From assembly GCF_000980895.1 (NCBI RefSeq), contig NZ_LAZX01000088.1, forward strand, positions 1 through 64,000: 64,000 bases of DNA, in the 5' to 3' direction. This stretch comes from Sphingomonas sp. Ag1 (lineage in GTDB: Bacteria > Pseudomonadota > Alphaproteobacteria > Sphingomonadales > Sphingomonadaceae). How positions within the stretch are numbered: the stretch's first letter is position 1; each line of letters opens with the position of its first letter. The position numbers were made by a program, and so were the translations under genes. Positions 19,755-28,560 of the stretch are shown in pieces. A model generated the notes under the pieces. It had not been told where the DNA came from. It searched no databases and saw only the letters and a list, made by a program, of their open reading frames with translations.

Positions 19755-20599
19755 GCGATCGCCTCGCCGAGATCGGCCACCGGATCGAGACCGTCCGCCA
19801 GCTCGGTGCGGTGGTCAACGCCATGCAGGGCATCGCCGCGCAGCGGGCGCAGCAGGCGCGCGCGCTGCTGCCCGCGGTGCGACGTTATGCGGAGACCGCC
19901 CGCACCGCCATTGGCCAGGCGCGCCGCCTTGACGAGCCACTGGCGCGTTTTCCGGCGCGGGCGGTCGGTGGTGCGAGAGGCGGCCTTATCCTGTTCGGTG
20001 CGGAGCAAGGCTTTGCCGGGGCCTTTCCGGAGCAGCTGCTCGACGGCGCCGCGGCCGACATGCAGGACAGGCATATTCTTCTGATTGGCGCGCGCACGGC
20101 CACGCTTGCGACCGAGCGCGGTCTGCGCATCGCATGGAGCGCGAGCATGCCGAGCAAGGCCGATGCGCTGCCCGCACTCGCGACAAGCATCATCGACGCG
20201 CTGTACGACTATCTGGACGAGACCGGCGCGGTGCCCATCACCATGGCTTATCCGGTCTGGAGCAGCGGCAAGGGCGTCTCGATCGTGCGCGCGAGCCTCC
20301 TGCCGCTCGACCTCGACACTTTCCCCGCGTCCACGGCGGATTTGCCGCCGCTCGTCAATATCAACGCGGCGGACCTTATCGGCGACCTGACCGCGGAATA
20401 TGTCTTCGCCCAGATCTGCGCGGCTGCGGTCGAGACGTTCGTCGCCGAGAATGAGGCACGGCTGCGCACCATGGCGACCGCCCGCAGCCACATCGATCGC
20501 AAGGGCGAGGCCCTGCGCCTCGAGGAGCGCCTCACGCGTCAGGATCAGATCACCAGTGAAGTCGTCGAACTGAGCGGCGGGCGACATCGGCGAGAATGA
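19751..20599 (+). CDS. atpG: N-type ATP synthase gamma subunit
   Basis: The 282-residue rotor shaft has N- and C-terminal coiled-coil helices ([19 protein letters not shown] and the [13 protein letters not shown] end). Gamma of N-ATPases is divergent but keeps these. It is the last gene of the operon and completes atpDCQRBEFAG. No downstream terminator hairpin was obvious in the 79 bases before the oleate hydratase start. Confidence 0.88.
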   Translation: MSDRLAEIGHRIETVRQLGAVVNAMQGIAAQRAQQARALLPAVRRYAETARTAIGQARRLDEPLARFPARAVGGARGGLILFGAEQGFAGAFPEQLLDGAAADMQDRHILLIGARTATLATERGLRIAWSASMPSKADALPALATSIIDALYDYLDETGAVPITMAYPVWSSGKGVSIVRASLLPLDLDTFPASTADLPPLVNINAADLIGDLTAEYVFAQICAAAVETFVAENEARLRTMATARSHIDRKGEALRLEERLTRQDQITSEVVELSGGRHRRE

Positions 20600-20678
20600 A
20601 TGCAGGGCAGGCACTTCTGCTGTTCAGCAAGAAACCGCAGAACCGCCATTGTCGTCGGGATCGAAGAGGGAGTTCGCC

Positions 20679-22445
20679 ATGCACTATAGTAGCGGAAACT
20701 ACGAAGCTTTCGTGCGCCCCCGCAAACCTGAGGGCGCTGACAGGAAGACGGCCTGGTTCGTCGGCTCGGGTCTTGCGGGACTAGCGGGCGCGGCGTTCCT
20801 GATCCGCGACGGCGGCGTCGCCGGCGAGCGTATTACCATCCTTGAGGAGCTGCATGTTCCCGGCGGCGCGCTCGACGGCCTCGACGTCCCCGAAAAGGGG
20901 TTCGTCATCCGCGGAGGGCGCGAGATGGAGGAGCATTTCGAATGCCTCTGGGATCTCTATCGCTCGATCCCTTCGCTGGAGATCGAGGATGCGAGTGTGC
21001 TCGACGAATTCTACCGGCTCAACAAGGACGATCCGAATTTTTCGCTGCAGCGCGTCACGCAGAACCAGGGCCAGGATGTGCCTGACAAGGCTTTGCTGAC
21101 ACTCAGCGATCGCGCGCGAAGAGATCTGATCTCCGTCTTCCTCGCGACGCGGGAGGAGATGGAGAACAAGCGGATCAACGAAGTCTTCGGCGATGATTTC
21201 CTCAGGAGCAACTTCTGGCTCTACTGGCGCACCATGTTCGCCTTCGAGGAGTGGCATTCCGCGCTTGAGATGAAGCTCTATCTCCATCGCTTCATCCACC
21301 ATATCGGCAGTCTGGCGGATTTCTCCTCACTCAAGTTCAACCGCTACAATCAATATGAATCGATGGTCCTGCCGCTGGTCAACTGGCTGCAGGATCGCGG
21401 CGTCAGGTTTCGCTACGGCGTCGAGGTCACCGACGTCGATTTCGACATCCGGCCCGGCCGCAAACAGGCGACCCGGATTGCCTGGATCGAAAACGGGGTC
21501 GAAGGCGGCGTCGATCTCGGCGCCGACGACCTCGTCTTCATCACCATCGGATCGCTGACCGAGAATTCCGACAATGGCGATCATCATACACCGGCCAGGC
21601 TGAATGAGGGGCCGGCGCCGGCCTGGGACCTGTGGCGCCGGATCGCGGCCAAGGACCCGGCCTTTGGTCGTCCCGACGTGTTTGGATCCCATATCCCGGA
21701 AACCAAATGGGCGTCGGCGACCATCACCACGCTCGACGCGCGCATTCCGGCGTACATTCGCAAGATCGCCAGGCGCGATCCGTTCAGCGGCACGGTGGTG
21801 ACCGGCGGCATCATCACGGTCAAGGACTCGAGCTGGCTGCTGAGCTGGACGGTGAGCCGGCAACCCCACTTCAGGAAGCAGCCGAAGGACCAGATCGTCG
21901 CCTGGTTCTATGCCTTGTTCGTCGACCGACCCGGCGACTATGTGAAGAAGCCGATGCAGGACTGTACGGGCGAGGAGATCACGCAAGAATGGCTCTATCA
22001 TCTCGGCGTGCCGGTCGAGGATATTCCTGGGCTCGCCGCGACGGGGGCGACGACCGTGCCGGTGATGATGCCCTACATCACCGCCTTCTTCATGCCGCGC
22101 CAGGCCGGCGACCGGCCGGACGTGGTGCCCGAGGGCGCGGTCAACTTCGCCTTTGTCGGCCAGTTTGCCGAGTCGAAGCAGCGTGATTGTATCTTCACGA
22201 CGGAATATTCGGTGCGCACGCCGATGGAGGCCGTCTACACGCTGATGAAGGTCGAACGCGGCGTGCCGGAAGTGTTCAACTCAACCTATGATATCCGCAC
22301 GCTTCTGGCCACAATCGGGCCGCTCAGGGATGGCAAAGGGATCGACATTCCCGGCCCGTCCTTCCTGCGCAAGCTGTTGATGAAGAAGCTTGAAGGCACA
22401 GAGATCGCCCAGCTGTTGGAAGAGTTTCATCTCCTTTCGCGATAG
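20679..22445 (+). CDS. ohyA: Oleate hydratase (MCRA family)
   Basis: The 588-residue FAD-binding protein has the nucleotide motif VGSGLAGLAGA at about residues 28-38, the following PGGALDG, and long conserved blocks such as GGREMEEHFECLWDLY that define oleate hydratases (once called myosin-cross-reactive antigen). The enzyme adds water to the cis-9 double bond of oleate to give 10-hydroxystearate. The start at 20679 follows GAGGGA. It lies downstream of the ATPase operon and is convergent with a response-regulator gene. A detoxifying or membrane-lipid role in stress is possible but inferred. Confidence 0.92.
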   Translation: MHYSSGNYEAFVRPRKPEGADRKTAWFVGSGLAGLAGAAFLIRDGGVAGERITILEELHVPGGALDGLDVPEKGFVIRGGREMEEHFECLWDLYRSIPSLEIEDASVLDEFYRLNKDDPNFSLQRVTQNQGQDVPDKALLTLSDRARRDLISVFLATREEMENKRINEVFGDDFLRSNFWLYWRTMFAFEEWHSALEMKLYLHRFIHHIGSLADFSSLKFNRYNQYESMVLPLVNWLQDRGVRFRYGVEVTDVDFDIRPGRKQATRIAWIENGVEGGVDLGADDLVFITIGSLTENSDNGDHHTPARLNEGPAPAWDLWRRIAAKDPAFGRPDVFGSHIPETKWASATITTLDARIPAYIRKIARRDPFSGTVVTGGIITVKDSSWLLSWTVSRQPHFRKQPKDQIVAWFYALFVDRPGDYVKKPMQDCTGEEITQEWLYHLGVPVEDIPGLAATGATTVPVMMPYITAFFMPRQAGDRPDVVPEGAVNFAFVGQFAESKQRDCIFTTEYSVRTPMEAVYTLMKVERGVPEVFNSTYDIRTLLATIGPLRDGKGIDIPGPSFLRKLLMKKLEGTEIAQLLEEFHLLSR

Positions 22446-22588
22446 CAATCAAGCGCGACCCTTCGCCTGGGCTCACGAAAATTCCGCCAAAAGCTGATGA
22501 ACAACGTCGATGCATCCCGGCAGGCACTATGTCCGCGCCATCAGGTGACACGCAGAGATTCAACCGCAGCAGCCCTGGCCGCCTTTAC

Positions 22589-23209
22589 CTACAGCGGCCT
22601 TCCCATTCCAGCCGCAAAGGCGATCCGCAAGGTTTCGGAAAGGGTACGGACTCCAAGCTTGGACATGATGCTCGCGCGATGGACTTCGACCGTCCGTGAA
22701 GAAATGCCCAGATCATAGGCGATGGTCTTGTTCGGAAGGCCTTGCGCAAGGCCTTCGAGAACATCCCGTTCGCGCGGTGTCAGTAGATCGACCTGTCGGC
22801 ATGCCTCGGCTTCTTCGAGAGCGCGCCCCTCCGCCGTGTCGATGCGCGCGAACGCTCGGTCTGTCGCATCGAGCAGCAGCGCCCGTTCGATAGGTTTGGC
22901 CAGGAAATCGACAGCACCCGCCTTCATCGCTTGGACAGCAAGCGCAATGTCTCCGTTGCCGGTCAGCATCACGACTGGCATGCTTATATCCATCTGCGTC
23001 AGCGCTGCCTGAACCTGTAGACCGTTCATGTCCGGCATGTGCATGTCGAGAACGATGCTACCTCTTTCAGCTTCATCTGCAATTTTCAGAAAGTCGACTC
23101 CCGAGCCATAGGTCTCGACGGCAAATCCCGCTGTCCTTAATGTGAATCCTACAGCTTTCCTGATTGTTTCTTCGTCATCAATGACATGAACGACGCGCTT
23201 GCTCTCCAT
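22589..23209 (-). CDS. FixJ-family two-component response regulator
   Basis: The 206-residue regulator has a receiver domain with acidic Asp11-Asp12, phospho-acceptor Asp55 (SIVLDMHMPD) and Lys in LAKPIE, then a LuxR/FixJ helix-turn-helix (LTPRERDVLEGLAQG ... RTVEVHRASIMSKLG). The GAVDFLAKPIE segment is typical of FixJ-type regulators, many of which respond to oxygen or redox state. No histidine kinase gene is next to it. Its upstream region carries a palindrome (23283-23294) related to that before phaC, which suggests autoregulation and control of the island. Confidence 0.9.
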   Translation of the reverse strand: MESKRVVHVIDDEETIRKAVGFTLRTAGFAVETYGSGVDFLKIADEAERGSIVLDMHMPDMNGLQVQAALTQMDISMPVVMLTGNGDIALAVQAMKAGAVDFLAKPIERALLLDATDRAFARIDTAEGRALEEAEACRQVDLLTPRERDVLEGLAQGLPNKTIAYDLGISSRTVEVHRASIMSKLGVRTLSETLRIAFAAGMGRPL

Positions 23210-23553
23210 GGCCCCCCGGACGTGTTGGCATTGCTGCGCACCCCAGCGGGCACAGCTTCAAAGGGGAGACCTTCTACGGGTAGGACCATGGTCCAAGGTC
23301 AAGGCCGAAATACCGCCGCATCACAACAGGCAAGGCAGGTGCTCGGCGAGAGGGGGGTAAGCGACCCGGCATCATGTGCCGAACTTTGCGAGATGACCGC
23401 TCTTGCGAACGGGGCGGCGCTCCCTCTGGTCTCCCGGCGGCAAGGCGCCGCAAGACGCTGCCGCCGGGAGTGGGCACGCCTCTTGGGGGATGAGCGCGCT
23501 GGTTGCTCCTAAGCTCGACGCGTCATGTTGTCATGGCAAGAAGCTGATAATCG
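23210..23553. other. 344-base region with an operator-like palindrome, no convincing gene
   Basis: The only clear structure is the 12-bp perfect palindrome GGACCATGGTCC (23283-23294), preceded by GTA and lying about 74 bases upstream of the FixJ-type regulator start. Short open frames here have no recognisable protein character. The region probably holds the regulator promoter. Confidence 0.45.
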
Positions 23554-23847
23554 CTATTCTGTGTCAGCAGCGCGCCGTAACGCCGATGTCCGGGGCGGAT
23601 CGCAGCTCCGCTCGCGCGCCGCTACGGCACGGCGAATCCGATTCAGCACGAACCGGTGATCATAGGGTTTTGAGATCGAAGGCTGATCATCGCAGAGATC
23701 GCCCGCCTTCCGTGTCGCAGTTTCGATATTCCCGGCGAGGATGGCACCGATACCGGGTTGTTCCTGACGAACCAAGGATGCCAGGCCCGCGCCGCGCTCA
23801 GCGCGATCGAGCCAGCGCAGCGCTGCCATCACATCGTCGACCGGCAC
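23554..23847 (-). CDS. Possible partial response-regulator-like protein
   Basis: The 97-residue frame ends with a segment resembling the last helices of a receiver domain (SISKPYDHRFVLNRIRRAV, with the KP of the conserved Lys region). A GIGAILAGN stretch could correspond to the preceding strand. The phospho-acceptor half is missing, so it may be the remains of a receiver-domain gene. Coding status is uncertain. Confidence 0.3.
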   Translation of the reverse strand: MPVDDVMAALRWLDRAERGAGLASLVRQEQPGIGAILAGNIETATRKAGDLCDDQPSISKPYDHRFVLNRIRRAVAARERSCDPPRTSALRRAADTE

Positions 23848-23963
23848 CGGGATGCTGGCGGGCGACGGAGGGCCGGTTGGCCCTCGACGGCGGAGCGATC
23901 GGACGCCCAGGATGCAAGGATGGCGGGCTTCACTTCGGGCTCAAGCTGCGGGTCCGAGCAACG

Positions 23964-24071
23964 ATGAAGGGATCAAGGAAAGAGCGTGTGTGCGACATGA
24001 CATATCCTCCTTTCCTGCCGCGACTTTCTCCGAAAGCGAAGTTCCCGGAAGATTGGTTCGGGCTCGTGTAG
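23964..24071 (+). CDS. Small protein of 24-35 residues ahead of a terminator
   Basis: An open frame of 35 codons from ATG 23964, or 24 codons from ATG 23997, ends FPEDWFGLV about 18 bases before a strong terminator hairpin. Aromatic and proline-rich content (TYPPFLPRLSP) is not typical of random GC-rich sequence, and the position just before a terminator supports translation or a small transcript. No family is recognised. Confidence 0.35.
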   Translation: MKGSRKERVCDMTYPPFLPRLSPKAKFPEDWFGLV

Positions 24072-24089
24072 GGTCAATGGATGGGAATG

Positions 24090-24118
24090 CGCCCGGCGTT
24101 TGCCGGGCGTTCGTTTTC
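24090..24118 (+). terminator. Rho-independent terminator
   Basis: CGCCCGGC (24090-24097), loop GTTT, and GCCGGGCG (24102-24109) form a perfect 8-bp GC stem followed by TTCGTTTTC. It would end a rightward transcript covering the small frame at 23964-24071. It lies about 50 bases past the stop of the convergent PRPP-synthase-like gene. Confidence 0.8.
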
Positions 24119-24167
24119 ATCGTGCATTGAGCATTGAGTACTGAAGAACTGACGCGCAGCGCACCGT

Positions 24168-25052
24168 TCAAATTCCGTGACGAACGGCCTCCGCAATCGC
24201 CGGCATCACGTCGATATCATTAGAGGTATGCGCAACAGCGTTCGTGCTCACGATCCTCTCGACGAGCCCACCCAGGACTTGCGCTGCATCGCCGGCGAAA
24301 AGCGGATGCACGACCACGCAATCCGGTCGCGCGAACCCCATGCCGACCAGCTGGCGCGCCGCCTCGGCGAGGGTCCGGCCGGATGAGGCGATATCGTCGA
24401 CCAGCACCGGCTGGCGATCGAGAAACGCTGGGGCATTCGGAATCGAGATGGTGACGTCACGGTCGCCGGACCGGATTTTCTCGCACACGAGAAACGGAGC
24501 ATCGGCATCGGCCGCCACCTGCGAGACCCACTGTTCGCTTTCCAGGTCCGGACCGATGATCAGCGGACGAGCGACATTGCGCTTGATCCACGAGGCCAGA
24601 AGCCGCGCAGCATGAACAACCTGGGTCGGGATGCGGTAGATTTCCGACAACGCATGATAGCGGTGGAGATGCGGATCGACCGTCACCAGCCAGTCGAGAT
24701 GGCGGGACAGGATCGCGGCAAAGGTTCGCGACGTCACCGCCTCGCCGGCATGGAAGCGAATGTCCTGGCGCATGTAAGCGAGGTAGGGGGCGACGAGCCC
24801 GATCCTGCGAGCGCCCAGATCGCGCGCGGTGTCGGCTGCGAACAGCAGCGGCAACAGCTTGGCGTCCGGATGATCGAGACTGCACAGCAGGATGACGTCG
24901 CGGTCGCTGATGTCGCTTACGACCCTGAGATAGGTTTCCCCGTCGGGAAACTGACGATGCTCGATCGTGCCGACCTCTGCATCGAGTGCGGCGGATAGCG
25001 GCTGTGCCAGGGCCTCGCTGCCAGACAGCGCGAACAGCACGGGACGGTTCAT
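24168..25052 (-). CDS. Ribose-phosphate pyrophosphokinase-like protein
   Basis: The 294-residue protein has the PRPP synthase fold: N-terminal GSEALAQPLSAAL with FPDGETYLRV, a YLAYMRQD block with the ATP-binding flexible-loop region, and the PRPP loop LVDDIASSGRT near the C-terminus. It is shorter than housekeeping Prs (about 310) and differs in the VDPHLHRYHA region. It would form phosphoribosyl pyrophosphate from ribose-5-phosphate and ATP, or act in the reverse direction. It overlaps the phosphorylase gene by 4 bases, suggesting that nucleoside-derived ribose phosphate is its substrate. Confidence 0.85.
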   Translation of the reverse strand: MNRPVLFALSGSEALAQPLSAALDAEVGTIEHRQFPDGETYLRVVSDISDRDVILLCSLDHPDAKLLPLLFAADTARDLGARRIGLVAPYLAYMRQDIRFHAGEAVTSRTFAAILSRHLDWLVTVDPHLHRYHALSEIYRIPTQVVHAARLLASWIKRNVARPLIIGPDLESEQWVSQVAADADAPFLVCEKIRSGDRDVTISIPNAPAFLDRQPVLVDDIASSGRTLAEAARQLVGMGFARPDCVVVHPLFAGDAAQVLGGLVERIVSTNAVAHTSNDIDVMPAIAEAVRHGI

Positions 25053-26587
25053 AGCGCTTCAATCCCGAAGATCGGCCCGTCGCTCACCGCATAGGCCGCC
25101 GCATAATCGAGCTCGCCCGGGCTCTCGGCATGAATGGTGCTCAAGGGAGCCCCGGCATCCACCATCTGGTTCAGCCGACACTGCAGCGCGACGCCGGCGG
25201 CCTTGGCCATCGGCGCGCCGGCAAGCTTCGCGACCGTCGCGAGCTTGCGATTGTCGATACTCACCAGGCGGCCGCTATAGGGAGCGATCATATCCTGTTG
25301 GAACCGGGCGACCGGTGGAGCCCGCATGCCGCCCTGCGCTTCGCAGATACGTTGGAACTTGGCCCAGGCCCGGCCGCTTTCGAGGCACGCCCGCGCACGC
25401 GCATAGCCTTCGCCGGCCGGGGCCGCGTCCGCGAGCTCAAGCAGTCCTCCCGCCAGCTCGCAGGCCCGGTGGGCGAGATCCTCGGCGCCAGGCTGCCCCT
25501 GGAGCACGGCAAGGATATCCTGCGCCTCGAGCGCCGGACCGATGCCCCGTCCGATCGGCTCCGCGCCGGGGCCGCGCATCACGCGCGTGCGAAGCCCGAA
25601 GGCTTGGGCGACCGAGCTCAGCGCGCGCTCGAGGGTGTCGGCGGCAGCGGCTCCGCGGACCTTGGCGGTCGGCCCGACCGGGATGTCGATGACCAGATGG
25701 GTCGCACCGGCCGCGACTTTCTTGGACAGCACCGAGGCGACCATCTGCCCGACGGCATCGATATCGAGCACGCGCTCCACGCCGATGATCACGTCGTCGG
25801 CAGGGCTGAGATTGACGGCGCCGCCCCAGGCGATGCAGCCGCCTTCGCGCTCGACCACCTTGCGGATTGCGGAAACGTCGAGGTCGACAGGTGCCAGCAC
25901 CTCCATCGTGTCCGCCGTGCCGGCCGGCGAGGTGATCGCCCGCGACGATGTCTTGGGCATGATCAGGCCCTCCGCGGCCATGATCGAGACGATGATCGGC
26001 GTGGTGCGATTGCCCGGCAATCCACCGACGCTATGCTTGTCGACGATGACCGTTCCGGGCCACTGCAATCGCTCGCCGACATCGACCATCGCCCTGGTCA
26101 GGCTGATCGTTTCGTCCGTATCGAGCGGGACCGCCGAGCAGGCCGTGACGAATGCCGAGAGATGGACATCGCTATAGCGTCGCTCGGCGATGTCGGTGAT
26201 GATCGCTGAAAAAGCCCCGTCACTGAGACGATTGCCATAGATACGCCGACGCACTTCGGCGAGCGAGGCGAGAGGCTGGGCGTGCGCGATCTCGACCGGA
26301 TCGCCCTCGCTGACGCCGAGCCGCTGCCATGCGGATTCCGAGAGGCCGATCTCGCCGGGCGCTGGAGCCTCCGCGGAACTGTGCAGCAGCGAGACGACGA
26401 TTTCCCGCCCGCCGGCGCGCAGCGCGACCTGCGCGCGGGACGCAAGACCTTCCGAGCGGCAGACGGGACAGTCGTGGCGCATGACCGCAATCAGATCGCT
26501 ACCGGCACCCGACAGGCCGATGCGGCGTGCCCGCAGCGTCGTCGCGACAGACTCTGCTTCGGCGTTCTCGATGATCCCGGGCTTCAC
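25049..26587 (-). CDS. Thymidine/AMP phosphorylase, long form
   Basis: The 512-residue protein has the pyrimidine-nucleoside phosphorylase core (GNRLSDGAFSAIITDI, then the phosphate-binding KHSVGGLPGNRT) and an N-terminal extension of about 80-100 residues. That architecture is shared with archaeal AMP phosphorylases and the long bacterial thymidine-phosphorylase family. It cleaves nucleosides or nucleotides with phosphate, releasing a phosphorylated sugar. It overlaps genes on both sides by 4 bases, in an operon nuclease, phosphorylase, PRPP-synthase-like protein. This order suggests RNA breakdown products flowing to ribose phosphates. AMP versus thymidine specificity is not decided. Confidence 0.85.
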   Translation of the reverse strand: MKPGIIENAEAESVATTLRARRIGLSGAGSDLIAVMRHDCPVCRSEGLASRAQVALRAGGREIVVSLLHSSAEAPAPGEIGLSESAWQRLGVSEGDPVEIAHAQPLASLAEVRRRIYGNRLSDGAFSAIITDIAERRYSDVHLSAFVTACSAVPLDTDETISLTRAMVDVGERLQWPGTVIVDKHSVGGLPGNRTTPIIVSIMAAEGLIMPKTSSRAITSPAGTADTMEVLAPVDLDVSAIRKVVEREGGCIAWGGAVNLSPADDVIIGVERVLDIDAVGQMVASVLSKKVAAGATHLVIDIPVGPTAKVRGAAAADTLERALSSVAQAFGLRTRVMRGPGAEPIGRGIGPALEAQDILAVLQGQPGAEDLAHRACELAGGLLELADAAPAGEGYARARACLESGRAWAKFQRICEAQGGMRAPPVARFQQDMIAPYSGRLVSIDNRKLATVAKLAGAPMAKAAGVALQCRLNQMVDAGAPLSTIHAESPGELDYAAAYAVSDGPIFGIEAL

Positions 26588-28044
26588 GCGAGCATGCCCC
26601 AGCTACCCAGCGCCGGTACGCTGCATGCCCAGCCCAGTTCCTCCGAGACACGCTTCGCCAGGACGTGGGCGCCGGTCGGCTCGCCATGGGTGACATAGAC
26701 GTGGCGCGGGGCCTCGTGCAGCGAGCCGAGCCAGCGCATGAGCTCGTCGCTGTCGGCATGCGCCGAGAGCATCGTCAGGTTGGCGACCTCGGCTTCGACC
26801 GGGATATACTCGCCGTGGATCTTGATCGTCCGGGCGCCGCCGATCATGGCGGCGCCGCGGGTGCCCGCCGCCTGGAAGCCCGAGAAGAGGATGAGGTTCT
26901 TCCCATCCGGCGCGAAGCGCTTGAGATGGTGGAGCACGCGGCCGCCCGTTGCCATTCCGCTGGCCGAGATGATGACCTTTGGGGCGGGGTTGGCGGTGAG
27001 TTCCTTGGATTCCTCCACTTCGCGCACATAGTGCGCGACGCTGCACGCCGCTTCGCACTCGGCGCGGGCCAGGCGATGCTCGTCCATGAAATCGCACATC
27101 AGCCCGCTCGCGTTGATCGCCATCGGGCTGTCGAGGAAGATCGGGATGTCGCGGAGGCGTCCCTGCGCGCGCAGACGCGAGAAATGATAGAGAAGCGACT
27201 GGACCCGTCCCACGGCGAAGGCCGGGATCACCACCGTCCCTCCTCTCTCGACGCATCGTTCGACATGATCTCCAAGCGTCTTTGTCGGATCGACCTGCTC
27301 GTGGCGCCGATCGCCATAGGTCGATTCCACCAGAACATAGTCGGCGCGCGCGGGCGGCTCGGGATCTTTCATCACCGAATCGCCGTAACGGCCGATGTCG
27401 CCTGAGAAGAGGATTGTCCGCCCCTTCCAGTCGATCTCGATCGACGCCGCGCCGAGGATGTGGCCGGCGCGATGATAGCGCACCCTGATGCCGTCCGTGA
27501 CTGCATGCCACGCTCCGAACTCGATCGGCCGGAAGAGCTGCAATGCCAGACGCGCGTCAGCCTGGGTGTAGAGCGGCAGCGCCGGCTGGTGCCTGGAGAA
27601 GCCGTGCCGGTTGGCGAACTCCGCATCCTTTTCCTGCAGATGACCGCTGTCGGGAAGAAGGAGCTCGCACAGGGCCGCGGTCGCCCGGGTGGCAAGGACG
27701 GTACCGTCCCAGCCCAGGCGCGCCATGCGCGGTAGCGCGCCCGAGTGATCGAGATGAGCGTGGGTCAGCAGGACTTGGCCGACATCGGCGACTTCGGGTG
27801 GAATTGGCGCCCAATTAAGGCGGCGCAGATCCCTGGGTCCTTGAAACAGGCCGGAATCGACAACGATCTGAGTTTCACCATCGTCCACCAGATAACGCGA
27901 CCCTGTGACCGTTCCCGATGCGCCGAGAAAGGCGACGCCGAAACCATCGGCCGGGCGCTTAGCCAGATCGATCCTTGCTTCGCGCTCGAGGACGGTCACG
28001 CCGGACTGGTTGCGGGAATGGTGCCGTTTCTTTCTCTTGTGCAT
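26584..28044 (-). CDS. MBL-fold beta-CASP ribonuclease-like protein
   Basis: The 486-residue protein has the metallo-beta-lactamase motif THAHLDHSG, further metal-ligand motifs (FSGDIGRYGD, ESTYGDR), a beta-CASP insertion and a C-terminal RNA-specificity domain ending with the VYVTHGEPTG motif. Proteins of this family process or degrade RNA. The ATG at 28044 is chosen because upstream codons overlap a different promoter region; a GTG about 18 codons further on is also possible. It is first in a three-gene operon with the phosphorylase and PRPP-synthase-like genes. Confidence 0.87.
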   Translation of the reverse strand: MHKRKKRHHSRNQSGVTVLEREARIDLAKRPADGFGVAFLGASGTVTGSRYLVDDGETQIVVDSGLFQGPRDLRRLNWAPIPPEVADVGQVLLTHAHLDHSGALPRMARLGWDGTVLATRATAALCELLLPDSGHLQEKDAEFANRHGFSRHQPALPLYTQADARLALQLFRPIEFGAWHAVTDGIRVRYHRAGHILGAASIEIDWKGRTILFSGDIGRYGDSVMKDPEPPARADYVLVESTYGDRRHEQVDPTKTLGDHVERCVERGGTVVIPAFAVGRVQSLLYHFSRLRAQGRLRDIPIFLDSPMAINASGLMCDFMDEHRLARAECEAACSVAHYVREVEESKELTANPAPKVIISASGMATGGRVLHHLKRFAPDGKNLILFSGFQAAGTRGAAMIGGARTIKIHGEYIPVEAEVANLTMLSAHADSDELMRWLGSLHEAPRHVYVTHGEPTGAHVLAKRVSEELGWACSVPALGSWGMLA

Positions 28045-28296
28045 GGACGCGGGCCTGCCTCTCACGATTATGTTCGTGAGCGCAGCTTTGATTCGCGGAC
28101 GCCGCACGCCTATACGCAAAAGCCGCAGCACGACTGCTGCTCCCGACAGTTGCGTCGCGCGAACACCCGGTGGCCGATCCGATCGATCACCTTACCCATG
28201 CTTGCGCGATGCCCTTCGGACTTCGCTCTCTACTTATACCTTGCTCCTTGGACTCGAGCCTATGCAGGCTGGACGTTGACTAGAAGAGAACGGCAT
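28045..28296. other. Divergent promoter region
   Basis: This gap lies between the leftward nuclease operon and the rightward DUF2933 gene. An inverted repeat GCAGCA-CGAC-TGCTGC is visible near 28125-28140. No firm promoter could be assigned. Confidence 0.35.
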
Positions 28297-28560
28297 ATGG
28301 GCGAACATGACCATCGCATGCGCAAGCGCGGCAAGATCGTTCTGATCGGCTTCCTGCTCGTCGCCAGCTTCTTCCTCATTACCGAGCATACCGCGCACTT
28401 CCTGGGTGTGCTGCCCTATCTCATCCTGCTCGCCTGCCCGCTCATGCACCTGTTCATGCACCACGGCCAAGGTGGGCATCAGCATGGCCATGAGCCCGGC
28501 CAGGCACCCGCCGGCTTGCCGGCCAATCCCAACGGCCGCATCGAAGGAGAGTCGCGATGA
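28297..28560 (+). CDS. DUF2933 small membrane protein
   Basis: The 87-residue protein has a basic N-terminus, two closely spaced membrane segments (IVLIGFLLVASFFLITEH and LPYLILLACPLMHLFMHH) and a His/Gly-rich tail (HGQGGHQHGH), the pattern of DUF2933 proteins. These are often found beside copper-resistance genes. It overlaps the next gene by 4 bases. The His-rich tail suggests metal binding, which is inference. Confidence 0.8.
   Translation: MGEHDHRMRKRGKIVLIGFLLVASFFLITEHTAHFLGVLPYLILLACPLMHLFMHHGQGGHQHGHEPGQAPAGLPANPNGRIEGESR

Noticed and set aside
23274..23477. 67-codon minus-strand frame
   Set aside because: Arg/Pro-rich with no ribosome binding site or motif, and it overlaps the probable promoter of the response regulator.
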